Positions 27,925-36,851 of a stretch of 64,000 nucleotides of DNA are shown piece after piece. The stretch's first letter is position 1, and every line of letters begins with the position of its first letter. The position numbers and the translations under genes were made by a program. The notes beneath the pieces were generated by a model that was given only the letters and a program-made list of their open reading frames with translations, was not told the origin of the DNA and did not search any database. The DNA lies in assembly GCF_900102515.1 (NCBI RefSeq), contig NZ_FMVS01000011.1:1-64000 (forward strand), written 5' to 3'. The stretch is from Butyrivibrio sp. INlla14. Its GTDB lineage: Bacteria > Bacillota > Clostridia > Lachnospirales > Lachnospiraceae.

Positions 27925-29106
27925 TTAACCCTTTCTCCAGTTCTTGTCAATATTGGCATATTCCTTGTTCTGCAAGCTGTCAAACTCCTGCATTCCGGCA
28001 AGCTTATTTCTCTTGTACTCCTGGAATCTGCCATTATCTATAGCATCACGGATTTCTTCCATCATGTGATTATAGAAATAGAGATTATGAAGTACGCATA
28101 AGCGAAGCCCCAGCATTTCTCCAGATTTAAGAAGATGACGGATATAGGCCTTACTATAGCGCCTGCAGGCAGGACACTGGCATCCCTCTTCGATAGGTGT
28201 TTCATCAAGCTCGTACCTGGCATTCAAAAGATTGATGTGCCCTCTGTTAGTATAAAGATGGCCATGTCTTCCGTTTCTGCTAGGATACACGCAATCAAAG
28301 AAATCAACGCCTCTTTCAACAGCCTCCAAAATGTTTGCCGGAGTTCCTACACCCATAAGATATGTGGGTTTCTCAATAGGCAGGTAAGGAACTACTGTCT
28401 CAAGGACATGATACATTTCTTCATGAGTCTCACCTACAGCAAGACCACCAACAGCATACCCATCAAGATCCATATCACTGATCCTCTTGGCATGTTCTAT
28501 TCTGATATCATCAAATATAGCCCCCTGATTGATTCCAAAAAGAAGCTGATTCCTGTTAACTGTATATTCCAGGCCATTAAGCCTATCCATTTCTCTCTTA
28601 CATCTCTCAAGCCATCTTGTTGTTCTGTCTACTGACATCTGAACATACTCATGCTCTGCCTTGGCAGATGGGCACTCATCAAATGCCATTGCAATTGTCG
28701 AGCCAAGGTGTGACTGAATACGCATACTCTCTTCAGGTCCCATAAACAGCTTGTGACCATCGATATGTGAATGGAAATAAACGCCTTCCTCTTTTATTCG
28801 TCTGGTCTTGGCAAGAGAAAAGACCTGGAATCCGCCGGAATCTGTAAGAATAGGCTTATTGCATGACATGAACTTGTGCAGTCCACCCATTCGATAGACA
28901 ACGTCGTCTCCTGGTCTTAAATGCAAATGATAAGTATTAGAAAGAACGACCTGAGTTCCGATTCTCTCCAGGTCTTCTGTAGATACACCACCCTTAATTG
29001 CTGCAACAGTTGCCACGTTCATAAAAACCGGTGTCTGAATTGTTCCATGAACTGTCTGAAACTCAGCTCTTTTGGCACTGCCATCTCTTTTTAAAACTTT
29101 GTACAT
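27925..29106 (-). CDS. tgt: tRNA-guanine transglycosylase
   Basis: Replaces guanine 34 with a queuine precursor in tRNAs with GUN anticodons. The 393-residue protein has LTDSGGFQVFSL (general-base Asp), GGLAVGE, DCVYPSRNGRHG (nucleophile Asp region) and the zinc site CQCPAC...H. Length is slightly above the usual 370-380 because of a short C-terminal tail. Cotranscribed with yajC. Confidence 0.96.
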   Translation of the reverse strand: MYKVLKRDGSAKRAEFQTVHGTIQTPVFMNVATVAAIKGGVSTEDLERIGTQVVLSNTYHLHLRPGDDVVYRMGGLHKFMSCNKPILTDSGGFQVFSLAKTRRIKEEGVYFHSHIDGHKLFMGPEESMRIQSHLGSTIAMAFDECPSAKAEHEYVQMSVDRTTRWLERCKREMDRLNGLEYTVNRNQLLFGINQGAIFDDIRIEHAKRISDMDLDGYAVGGLAVGETHEEMYHVLETVVPYLPIEKPTYLMGVGTPANILEAVERGVDFFDCVYPSRNGRHGHLYTNRGHINLLNARYELDETPIEEGCQCPACRRYSKAYIRHLLKSGEMLGLRLCVLHNLYFYNHMMEEIRDAIDNGRFQEYKRNKLAGMQEFDSLQNKEYANIDKNWRKG

Positions 29107-29179
29107 AAATATATATAACCTCTGGTCAAAAGAATTGCCCCCAAAGACCTTTCATACTCATTTCAAATGATCAAAAAGA

Positions 29180-30313
29180 TCACTCCACATAAGTGTTCCA
29201 GAACTCCTCAAGGCACATATCATTTTGAGCCATAATCGTCGCTGCGTCAACACCCACATATCTAAAGTGCCATGGTTCAAACTCAATGCTGGTGATTTCC
29301 TCTTTTCCAGCTGGATATCTTAAAATAAAGCCATATTTGTAGCTGTTTTCTTTGAGCCATTTTCCAGCTGCTGTATTTCCAAAGCCCTCATCAAGGCTGG
29401 AATATCCATCTGTGATAATATCAATTGCAAGCCCTACCTGATGTTCAGATGAACCTGGAACTGTTACTGCCTGAGAAGCAAGATTATAGGCATCCATATA
29501 TGACATACCGGCTTCCATATACCTATCAATCTTATTATTAAAGAGCATAGTCTGCCTGTCTCTGTCACGATAAGGTGAGCAGATTATGAGTGAAACACCA
29601 TCCTGCCTTGCAGCCTTCATCATATCAAGAAGAGGCTGGATGATTCTCTCATCGCATCTCATACTGCCGCTTATTGTGCCCAACGGAAAACTGTAGTCTT
29701 CAGGAAATGGATGCTGTTTATTTACAAGCATTATCTTCCAGTCATCTCTTGAAAAGGTGACCTTAGCTTCATCTGCAAGTGGTACATTACTGTTTTCTAT
29801 CTCCAGAGTTTTTTCATTTTCAGTTGTGTTTTCGTTCTCGGCAACAGCTTCAAGCATATCATCCAGTGATACCTGATTATCAGTGTTTAGATGATCCGCT
29901 TCTGAAACATCAGGATTAATAGCATCTAATGCTTCATCCAAAACCTGGGTATCCAGATCGCGCTGCTGTGCAAGTTCAGCGTCAGACTCAGCAATTTCTT
30001 CCTGCGAAATCACGCTGCTATCGTAAGAGCTATCTTCCTCAAGAGAAATGTCAGATTCAAAACTGATGTTAAGTGACATGGCCGGATATGAAAAACTACT
30101 ACTGGAAACAAAGAACAATAGGATGCAAGCTAGACAAGTAAATCTTTTGATATTCCTGTAGAAATAAAATAAGAAGTTGTAAATAAAAATTGCAGCAAAA
30201 GCGTAAGTCAAACCAAGAAGCGAAAGATGTTTGTGCTTTCTATTAAACTTCCCTACCCGAGAAATTATTTTTTCTTTATAACTGTATTTCTTCTGTAAAT
30301 GACTGGCATTCAT
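29180..30313 (-). CDS. M15/VanY-type D-alanyl-D-alanine carboxypeptidase
   Basis: A 377-residue membrane-anchored peptidoglycan peptidase. A hydrophobic N-terminal region (about 30-75, probably two segments) is followed by a low-complexity acidic linker (about 95-175), then the zinc peptidase domain: SPYRDRDRQ, SEHQVGLAIDI (His and Asp ligands) and EPWHFRYVG (His ligand and catalytic Glu). I start at MNASHLQ, with GAGGGG nine bases upstream; the ATG at 30349 lacks a site. A TATAAT at 30369-30374 may be its -10. It trims the terminal D-Ala from stem peptides. Confidence 0.88.
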   Translation of the reverse strand: MNASHLQKKYSYKEKIISRVGKFNRKHKHLSLLGLTYAFAAIFIYNFLFYFYRNIKRFTCLACILLFFVSSSSFSYPAMSLNISFESDISLEEDSSYDSSVISQEEIAESDAELAQQRDLDTQVLDEALDAINPDVSEADHLNTDNQVSLDDMLEAVAENENTTENEKTLEIENSNVPLADEAKVTFSRDDWKIMLVNKQHPFPEDYSFPLGTISGSMRCDERIIQPLLDMMKAARQDGVSLIICSPYRDRDRQTMLFNNKIDRYMEAGMSYMDAYNLASQAVTVPGSSEHQVGLAIDIITDGYSSLDEGFGNTAAGKWLKENSYKYGFILRYPAGKEEITSIEFEPWHFRYVGVDAATIMAQNDMCLEEFWNTYVE

Positions 30314-30434
30314 ATCAGAAATCCCCTCTATTTCAGATATTTTGCACATTTATGGAACTACAATATAGATTATATAACTATTTCACAGAAAATTCACTAT
30401 TTTTTTCAATGATACAACTGCCTCTATTCTAAAA

Positions 30435-30461
30435 ATTGGATAAAAACACATCGTATCCAAT
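30435..30461. promoter_or_regulatory. Inverted repeat, possible operator upstream of aroC
   Basis: ATTGGATA (30435-30442) and TATCCAAT (30454-30461) form an 8-bp perfect inverted repeat with an 11-base centre. It lies just before the aroC -10 in the divergent vanY/aroC spacer, where a dimeric repressor could act. Confidence 0.4.
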
Positions 30462-30474
30462 CAAGTAACATATA

Positions 30475-30483
30475 TGCTACAAT
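30475..30483 (+). promoter_or_regulatory. Extended -10 promoter for aroC
   Basis: TGC followed by TACAAT (30478-30483) is an extended -10 element without a clear -35. Transcription would begin about 85 bases before aroC. Confidence 0.45.
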
Positions 30484-30576
30484 GTTCACATGGTATAGTA
30501 AAGGTCAGATACATCTGTCTATTACTGTTAATACAGTTTACGATAATAATATATTTCACAAAAGAAGGTGCTTCAT

Positions 30577-31680
30577 ATGTCAGGTTCTATCATAGGAAAA
30601 AACATACAGTTCTCAACCTGGGGCGAATCTCATGGAAAGGCTCTGGGCGTAGTTGTTGATGGCTTTCCAGCAGGAATGGAGCTTAATGAAGAAGATATCC
30701 AAAAGTTCCTGGACCGGAGAAAGCCTGGAACTTCTGCAGCAACCACTTCCCGCAAGGAAGACGATCTTGTTGAGATCTTATCTGGCGTATTTATGGGAAA
30801 AACAACAGGTACTCCTATTTCCCTTATGGTCAGAAATACCTCCCAAAGGTCATCAGATTATAGCGAGATTGCACAATACTACAGGCCAGGTCATGCCGAT
30901 TACGGTTTCGATCAAAAATATGGATTCAGGGACTATACAGGTGGTGGAAGGTCCTCCGGCCGTGAAACTATAGGACGTGTTGCTGCCGGTGCCATATGCT
31001 CCAAACTTCTGTCTCAGATGGGTATTGAAGTCTGTGCCTACACAAAGTCAATTGGAAGCGTCACAGCAGACATGGATAAGTTCGATAAATCAGCCATTTT
31101 AATAACTCCAACAGCCATGCCAGATATAGACGCTGATAAAAGAGCTATGGAGCTCATTGCCAAAGCCCGAAACATGCAGGATTCTCTTGGCGGAATAATT
31201 GAATGTCAGATAACAGGACTTCCTTCCGGAATTGGAGAACCTGTTTTTGATAAGCTTGATGCACTCCTTGCAAGAGCTGTCATGAGCATCGGCGCAGTAA
31301 AGGCTATCGAGATTGGCGATGGCACTAAGGTTTCAACCTACATTGGTTCAGAAAATAATGATGCTTTTGCTGTTTCTGAAGAAGGAAAAGTTGTCAAAAA
31401 GACAAATCATTCAGGTGGGATTTTAGGCGGGATATCTGATGGAAGTACTATCATTATCAGAGCTTATGTAAAGCCCACTCCCAGCATAGCCCGCACTCAG
31501 CAGACAATAAATAAGCAAGGAGAGAATATAGAAATTAACATAAAGGGCCGTCATGACCCGGTTGTTGTTCCAAGAGCCGTAGTTGTTGTAGAGACCATGT
31601 GCGCTCATACAGTCCTTGATCTTATGATTTCAAACATGGCTTCCAAGGCCGACAACCTGATAAACTTCTACAAGAAATAA
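30577..31680 (+). CDS. aroC: Chorismate synthase
   Basis: The last common step of aromatic amino acid synthesis: converts EPSP to chorismate using reduced FMN. The 367-residue protein contains the three family signatures, GESHGKALG near the N-terminus, GRSSGRETIGRVAAGA in the middle and RHDPVVVPRAVVV near the C-terminus. I start at the ATG at 30577 (MSGSIIGKN), eight bases after AGAAGG, rather than the GTG three codons earlier. It is monocistronic on the plus strand and ends at a strong terminator. Confidence 0.97.
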   Translation: MSGSIIGKNIQFSTWGESHGKALGVVVDGFPAGMELNEEDIQKFLDRRKPGTSAATTSRKEDDLVEILSGVFMGKTTGTPISLMVRNTSQRSSDYSEIAQYYRPGHADYGFDQKYGFRDYTGGGRSSGRETIGRVAAGAICSKLLSQMGIEVCAYTKSIGSVTADMDKFDKSAILITPTAMPDIDADKRAMELIAKARNMQDSLGGIIECQITGLPSGIGEPVFDKLDALLARAVMSIGAVKAIEIGDGTKVSTYIGSENNDAFAVSEEGKVVKKTNHSGGILGGISDGSTIIIRAYVKPTPSIARTQQTINKQGENIEINIKGRHDPVVVPRAVVVVETMCAHTVLDLMISNMASKADNLINFYKK

Positions 31681-31685
31681 AAAAT

Positions 31686-31726
31686 AAGCCCAGGCTTTTG
31701 CGTGTCAGCAAAAACCCGGGCTTTTT
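31686..31726. terminator. Bidirectional terminator between aroC and lactonase
   Basis: A 16-bp stem with two imperfect pairs, arms 31686-31701 and 31708-31723, loop GTGTCA. It is followed by a T-run on the plus strand and by TTATTTTTTATT on the minus strand, and serves two convergent genes. Confidence 0.9.
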
Positions 31727-31782
31727 CTTAATAAATTAGCATTTACGTATTACTATGATTTATCAAACCTTGAATTCTCAGC

Positions 31783-32847
31783 TTACTGATCAAGTTTGTG
31801 GAATACAATGCAGTTAGGTCTTGAGATAGCCATCTCAGGTCCGTTCATTACAAGTGTGCCCTTATCCATATCAACAGTAAAGAATGTCATTGTGTCTGAC
31901 TCATGGTTAAGAGATACAAGATGCTTGTTATCTGGGAAAAGAGCTGCATCCTTGGGATACTCTCCTGCAACAGGAAGACATATCTTCTCAGTTAAAAGAC
32001 CTGTCTCTTTATCAACCTTATATACAAGAACGTTATTCTCTCCAGCTGTGGAGCTGACAAGATAGTTATAATCCTCAGAAAATGTAAGCGCTGAGCTTGC
32101 AACACCAATTGAATCGGATTCCTCAGAGTTACTTACAGACTGGATCTTGTTAAACTCAGGATCTCCATCATTGTCTACATATTCGTAAACTTCAATTCCG
32201 CACTTCTGTTCAAGACATACATAAAGGAATCTTCCATCCTTGGAGAACTGCATGTGTCTTGGTGATGACTCCTGATCACAATGGATAACATCAGCATCCT
32301 TGATCTTGCCAGTCTCATAATCAAGAGAATATACATTAACCCTGTCCATTCCAAGATCTGCAGCAAGAAGATATTTATTGTCCTTGGAAACCTTGATGCA
32401 CTGTACATGAGGCACGTGATTACGGCCAGCAGCCGTTCCAAGTCCCTTGTGATATCTCTCATCTGTGATTTCACCAATGCTGCCATCTTCATTAAGTCTA
32501 AGGATAGTAACCTTACCATCATGATATCCAGCAGTTACAAGAAATCTGTCCTGCTGGTCCATATTTACATAGCAGCCTCTCATACCATTAATAGAAGCTT
32601 CATTTAAAAACTCAAGGCTTCCGTCTGGCAGTATGTGATATGACTCAACACCTGCATCAGTTATAGAATATAAAGTCTTGTTATCATGGGAAATGTTTAT
32701 ATAAGAAGAATTGGTGATCTCAACCTTCTGCTTCTCAGAAAGTCTCCCGTTCTTAAGATCTACATCATAGATTCTGATTCCATATTTGGTTCCAAGCCCT
32801 GATGTATAGCTTGAAACATAAGCAACATATTTATCTTTAGCAGCCAT
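31783..32847 (-). CDS. Beta-propeller lactonase family protein (6-phosphogluconolactonase-like)
   Basis: A 354-residue seven-bladed propeller protein of the YbhE/PgL lactonase family. Family features are the N-terminal AYVSSYTSG, the GRNHVPHVQC segment with conserved His residues, and SSPRHMQFSKDGRFLYVCLE. Family members hydrolyse 6-phosphogluconolactone, but many paralogues have other or unknown substrates. GGAGGAAGG precedes the ATG. No pentose-phosphate gene is adjacent, and it is monocistronic and convergent with aroC. Confidence 0.85.
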   Translation of the reverse strand: MAAKDKYVAYVSSYTSGLGTKYGIRIYDVDLKNGRLSEKQKVEITNSSYINISHDNKTLYSITDAGVESYHILPDGSLEFLNEASINGMRGCYVNMDQQDRFLVTAGYHDGKVTILRLNEDGSIGEITDERYHKGLGTAAGRNHVPHVQCIKVSKDNKYLLAADLGMDRVNVYSLDYETGKIKDADVIHCDQESSPRHMQFSKDGRFLYVCLEQKCGIEVYEYVDNDGDPEFNKIQSVSNSEESDSIGVASSALTFSEDYNYLVSSTAGENNVLVYKVDKETGLLTEKICLPVAGEYPKDAALFPDNKHLVSLNHESDTMTFFTVDMDKGTLVMNGPEMAISRPNCIVFHKLDQ

Positions 32848-33009
32848 TGTAGCCTTCCTCCTAGAACTAACCTATATCACTCACATTTTATCACACCATG
32901 TGCAAACTTTAAATATATTAAATTAACACAATGCGAATATTTGCTGTAAAATAGATATTGTAAAGCTTTTTTTCGTCTATTTATATGCGCAATAAAAACA
33001 TTCACAAAA

Positions 33010-33039
33010 TTGAATAAAAATGCATTGACAGTGTATAAT
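33010..33039 (+). promoter_or_regulatory. Likely potABCD promoter
   Basis: TTGAAT (33010-33015), 18 bases, consensus TATAAT (33034-33039), about 60 bases before potA. A TTGACA at 33025-33030 could serve a second start. The whole spacer 32848-33100 is AT-rich and holds no other recognisable element. Confidence 0.5.
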
Positions 33040-33100
33040 TTCCAATTAAAATTAAATAGATTGTTATAAATATAAATTTTCAAGTAGGGAGTATCGCATA

Positions 33101-34174
33101 ATGAGCAAAGACCTGATAACGCTAGAGCATATCTCTAAATCTTATGACGGACAGATGATCTTAGATGACCTTAGCCTGTCTATATATGAAAATTCCTTTG
33201 TTACCCTTTTAGGCCCCAGTGGATGTGGCAAGACTACAACACTTAGGATCATTGGCGGTTTTGAAAAGCCTGATCAGGGACGTGTTATTTTTGATGGAAA
33301 AGATATAACTGATCTATCTCCAAATAAAAGGCAGCTCAATACTGTTTTTCAGAAGTATGCTCTTTTTACACATATGACGATTGCCGACAATATCGCCTTT
33401 GGTCTTAAGATTAAGAATAAATCTGACAGCTACATAAAAGATAAGATTAAATACGCATTAAAACTTGTAAACCTCGAAGGCTTTGAGAATCGTATGCCTG
33501 AATCATTATCTGGTGGCCAGCAGCAGAGAATTGCCATTGCAAGAGCTATAGTTAATGAGCCAAAAGTTCTTTTGCTGGATGAGCCCCTTGGCGCCCTTGA
33601 CCTTAAAATGCGTCAGGACATGCAGTACGAGCTTAAAAGGCTCAAGGAAGAACTTGGCATTACCTTTATATATGTAACTCACGATCAGGAAGAAGCCCTT
33701 ACTATGTCTGATCATATCGTTGTCATGAATCAGGGCTATATCCAGCAGGAAGGCTCTCCTGAAAAAATTTACAACGAACCTGAAAACGCCTTTGTTGCTG
33801 ACTTTATCGGAGACAGCAATATAATCAGGGCTACAATGGTCAGAGATGAGCTAGTAGACATACTTGGGGCTAAATTTGCCTGCGTGGATACGGGCTTTGG
33901 TGAGAATAAGCCTGTTGACGTAGTAATAAGGCCAGAGGACGTTGAGCTCGTATCTCCTGAAGAAGGAACTATTTCAGGTGTAGTTACAGACCTTACATTT
34001 AAGGGTGTTCACTACGAAATGGATGTACAGGCAGGCGGCTACGAATGGCTAGTCCACTCAACAAAAATGTCAGAAGTTGGCAAAGAAGTCGGAATCAAGG
34101 TTGATCCTTACAACATTCAGATAATGAACGTTCCAGCTTCTGAAGACGAGGAGGCAATCAGTGAAACTATTTAA
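33101..34174 (+). CDS. potA: Spermidine/putrescine ABC importer ATPase
   Basis: Energises polyamine uptake. The 357-residue protein has Walker A GPSGCGKT (38-45), signature LSGGQQQR, Walker [12 protein letters not shown], the switch His in VTHDQEEA, and a C-terminal TOBE domain (about 280-345). GGGAG lies nine bases before the ATG. It is the first gene of potABCD, overlapping potB by 14 bases. Confidence 0.95.
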   Translation: MSKDLITLEHISKSYDGQMILDDLSLSIYENSFVTLLGPSGCGKTTTLRIIGGFEKPDQGRVIFDGKDITDLSPNKRQLNTVFQKYALFTHMTIADNIAFGLKIKNKSDSYIKDKIKYALKLVNLEGFENRMPESLSGGQQQRIAIARAIVNEPKVLLLDEPLGALDLKMRQDMQYELKRLKEELGITFIYVTHDQEEALTMSDHIVVMNQGYIQQEGSPEKIYNEPENAFVADFIGDSNIIRATMVRDELVDILGAKFACVDTGFGENKPVDVVIRPEDVELVSPEEGTISGVVTDLTFKGVHYEMDVQAGGYEWLVHSTKMSEVGKEVGIKVDPYNIQIMNVPASEDEEAISETI

Positions 34175-34985
34175 AGATAATAGGAATGCTCATGTTATGG
34201 CCTCTCCCTATATGGCCTGGGCATTTATCTTCATAGTAGTTCCCCTGTGCATGGTCATCTACTATGGACTTACAAATGCCGATGGAGCATTTACCTTCGA
34301 TAATATTACTACAATACTAAAGCCTGGATATTTAAAGGCTTTAAAAAGATCTGTAATACTTGCAATCATCAGTACATTGGTATGTTTTTTACTAGCATAC
34401 CCTCTTGGCATGATCCTAGCTTCCATGAAGCTTAGAAAAAATGCCTACATTATTACTCTTTTCATTCTTCCAATGTGGATGAACTTCCTCTTAAGGACTC
34501 TTACCTGGATGACACTTTTAGAGGGAAAAGGTGTTATAAATACTATTTTAGAGTTTTTGCACCTTCCAACGCTGAATATCATAAATACCTCCGGTGCAAT
34601 CGTACTTGGTATGGTCTATAACTTCCTGCCATTTATGATCCTGCCTATTTATAATGCCCTTAATAGGATTGACGAAAATGTTATAAACGCCGCAAGAGAC
34701 CTTGGAGCAGATTCTTTCCAGACCTTCTGCCGTATAACACTGCCTCTCTCAATGCCTGGTATCTTAAGCGGCATTACCATGGTCTTTATTCCAGCACTTA
34801 CTACCTTTGCTATTTCAACAATGCTGGGTGGATCCAAAATACTGCTTATTGGTAACATTATCGAGCAGGAATTTACACAGCTCTATGACTGGCATCTTGG
34901 AAGCGGCCTTTCAATAGTTCTTATGGTATTCATCCTGCTCAACATGATAATTGAGAATTTATCAGATAATGGAGGTAACTCATGA
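34161..34985 (+). CDS. potB: Spermidine/putrescine ABC importer permease PotB
   Basis: A 274-residue permease with about six transmembrane segments. The EAA-type loop that contacts PotA is [24 protein letters not shown]. The start is GTG inside potA, with GAGGAGG six bases upstream. It overlaps potC by four bases (ATGA). PotB pairs with PotC to form the channel. Confidence 0.93.
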   Translation: MKLFKDNRNAHVMASPYMAWAFIFIVVPLCMVIYYGLTNADGAFTFDNITTILKPGYLKALKRSVILAIISTLVCFLLAYPLGMILASMKLRKNAYIITLFILPMWMNFLLRTLTWMTLLEGKGVINTILEFLHLPTLNIINTSGAIVLGMVYNFLPFMILPIYNALNRIDENVINAARDLGADSFQTFCRITLPLSMPGILSGITMVFIPALTTFAISTMLGGSKILLIGNIIEQEFTQLYDWHLGSGLSIVLMVFILLNMIIENLSDNGGNS

Positions 34986-35758
34986 AAAAAGCAATAGAAA
35001 AAATCTACCTTACCATTATCCTTATATTCATGTACGCTCCTATCCTTACTCTTATCGTACTTAGCTTTAATTCCAGTAAATCAAGAGCAAAATGGGGTGG
35101 CTTCACCTTGGAATGGTATATAAATCTTCTTTCCGACGAGGCCGTAGCAAGTGCACTTTTTAATACCCTTACGATTGCTATACTTGCTACTATTTTTTCA
35201 ACCATAATTGGAACAATTACTTGTGTAGCAATGATTGGCCTTCCTGGAAAGCTTCGTTCCGTTATTATGGGAATCACCAATATACCTATGATAAACGCAG
35301 ATATCGTAACAGGTATCTCACTTATGCTATTGTTTAGGTTTCTACATATTGGCGCAGGCTTTACCACTATACTTCTGGCTCATATTACCTTTAATATTCC
35401 ATTTGTGATGCTAAGCGTTATGCCAAGAGTCAAGAACATCAATTTCTATGTGTACGAAGCAGCTCTAGATTTGGGAGCATCCAGAACCTATGCATTTTTT
35501 AAGACCATCCTTCCTGATATTGTTCCAGGAATCATATCAGGAGCTCTTATGGCCTTTACTATGTCCCTTGATGACTTTATCATTACTTATTTCACCAAGG
35601 GCTCTGGCTTCGAAACCCTCTCTACTCTCATCTACAACGAAGTAAAAAGAGGAATTCAGCCAGAAATCTACGCTCTGTCAGCCCTTATATTTATTGTGGT
35701 ACTAACACTCCTTCTTATCGTCTACAGAGCGCCACAGTCTAAAACCAAGGAGAATTAA
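34982..35758 (+). CDS. potC: Spermidine/putrescine ABC importer permease PotC
   Basis: A 258-residue permease with about six transmembrane segments and an EAA loop AALDLGASRTYAFFKTILPDIVPG. GGAGGTAACTC precedes an ATG that overlaps the potB stop. The C-terminal DDFIITYFTKG is typical of PotC. Confidence 0.93.
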   Translation: MKKAIEKIYLTIILIFMYAPILTLIVLSFNSSKSRAKWGGFTLEWYINLLSDEAVASALFNTLTIAILATIFSTIIGTITCVAMIGLPGKLRSVIMGITNIPMINADIVTGISLMLLFRFLHIGAGFTTILLAHITFNIPFVMLSVMPRVKNINFYVYEAALDLGASRTYAFFKTILPDIVPGIISGALMAFTMSLDDFIITYFTKGSGFETLSTLIYNEVKRGIQPEIYALSALIFIVVLTLLLIVYRAPQSKTKEN

Positions 35759-35762
35759 CAAA

Positions 35763-36833
35763 ATGAAAAAGCGTTTTGTTTCTATACTACTTACCTGCGC
35801 CCTCTTTTCATCTCTTCTAAGTGGTTGTGGTGAAAATGATTTATCAAAATATCCCAACGGAAAGCTCTATGTCTACAACTGGGGAGAATACATTGATGAA
35901 GATGTGATAAGTGAATTTGAGGAAGAATACGGTATCAACGTTATCTACGATATGTTTGAAACCAATGAGATCATGTTTGCCAAACTCGCTCAGGATAACT
36001 CAGCCTACGATGTTGTATGTCCTTCAGACTACATGATACAAAAGCTCATAGAAAATGACATGTTAAAAGAGCTGGATTTTTCTAATATACCAAATGCCAA
36101 GAATATAGGCGATCAGTACTTTGAGCAGTCAAGGGATTTTGATCCTGAAAATAAATACTCAGTGCCCTACTGCTGGGGAACAGTTGGTATTCTCTATAAT
36201 AAAACTATGGTTGATGATCCTGTAGATAGCTGGGACATATTGTGGAATGACAAATATAATGGTCAGATCCTCATGCAGGATTCTGTGCGAGATGCCATGA
36301 TGGTTGCACTTCTTAAAAACGGCTACTCCCTAAACACCACAAATCCTGATGAAATAGCTGTTGCAACTGCTGATCTTGTAGCGCAGAAACCCCTTGTACA
36401 GGCCTACGTCGTTGACCAGGTAAGAGACAAGATGATAGGTGGAGAAGCTGCTCTTGGCGTTATCTACTCAGGAGAAGCCATATACACCGCAAGAGAAAAC
36501 CCAGATCTTGTATATGTAGTTCCTAAGGAAGGTACCAATGTATGGATTGACTCCTGGGTTATCACCAAGGATTCAAAAAACTCAGAAAATGCAGAAAAAT
36601 GGATTGATTTCATGTGCCGAGGTGACATAGCTCTTAAAAACTTTGAGTACATAACATATTCAACTCCCAACACAGTAGCCCAGGAAAACATCGAAGACGA
36701 GGCTATAAAGAATTCCGAAGTTGCTTTTCCTGACCTTAGTAAGATCAGCACCGAGTCCTACAAGTACCTTGGCTACGATGCTGACCGCCTCTACAACGAC
36801 GCCTGGATGGAAGTAAAATCCGCAGACTATTAA
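35763..36833 (+). CDS. potD: Polyamine-binding lipoprotein PotD
   Basis: A 356-residue extracellular binding protein. The signal peptide ends at lipobox LSGC (Cys22), so the protein is lipid-anchored. The mature part begins with the family motif LYVYNWGEYIDEDV and contains the acidic and aromatic residues expected for polyamine binding (PSDYMI, YCWGTVGILYN, WIDSWVI). AAGGAG lies nine bases before ATG. It closes the operon. Confidence 0.95.
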   Translation: MKKRFVSILLTCALFSSLLSGCGENDLSKYPNGKLYVYNWGEYIDEDVISEFEEEYGINVIYDMFETNEIMFAKLAQDNSAYDVVCPSDYMIQKLIENDMLKELDFSNIPNAKNIGDQYFEQSRDFDPENKYSVPYCWGTVGILYNKTMVDDPVDSWDILWNDKYNGQILMQDSVRDAMMVALLKNGYSLNTTNPDEIAVATADLVAQKPLVQAYVVDQVRDKMIGGEAALGVIYSGEAIYTARENPDLVYVVPKEGTNVWIDSWVITKDSKNSENAEKWIDFMCRGDIALKNFEYITYSTPNTVAQENIEDEAIKNSEVAFPDLSKISTESYKYLGYDADRLYNDAWMEVKSADY

Positions 36834-36851
36834 GCTGCCACTACGCAGTGG

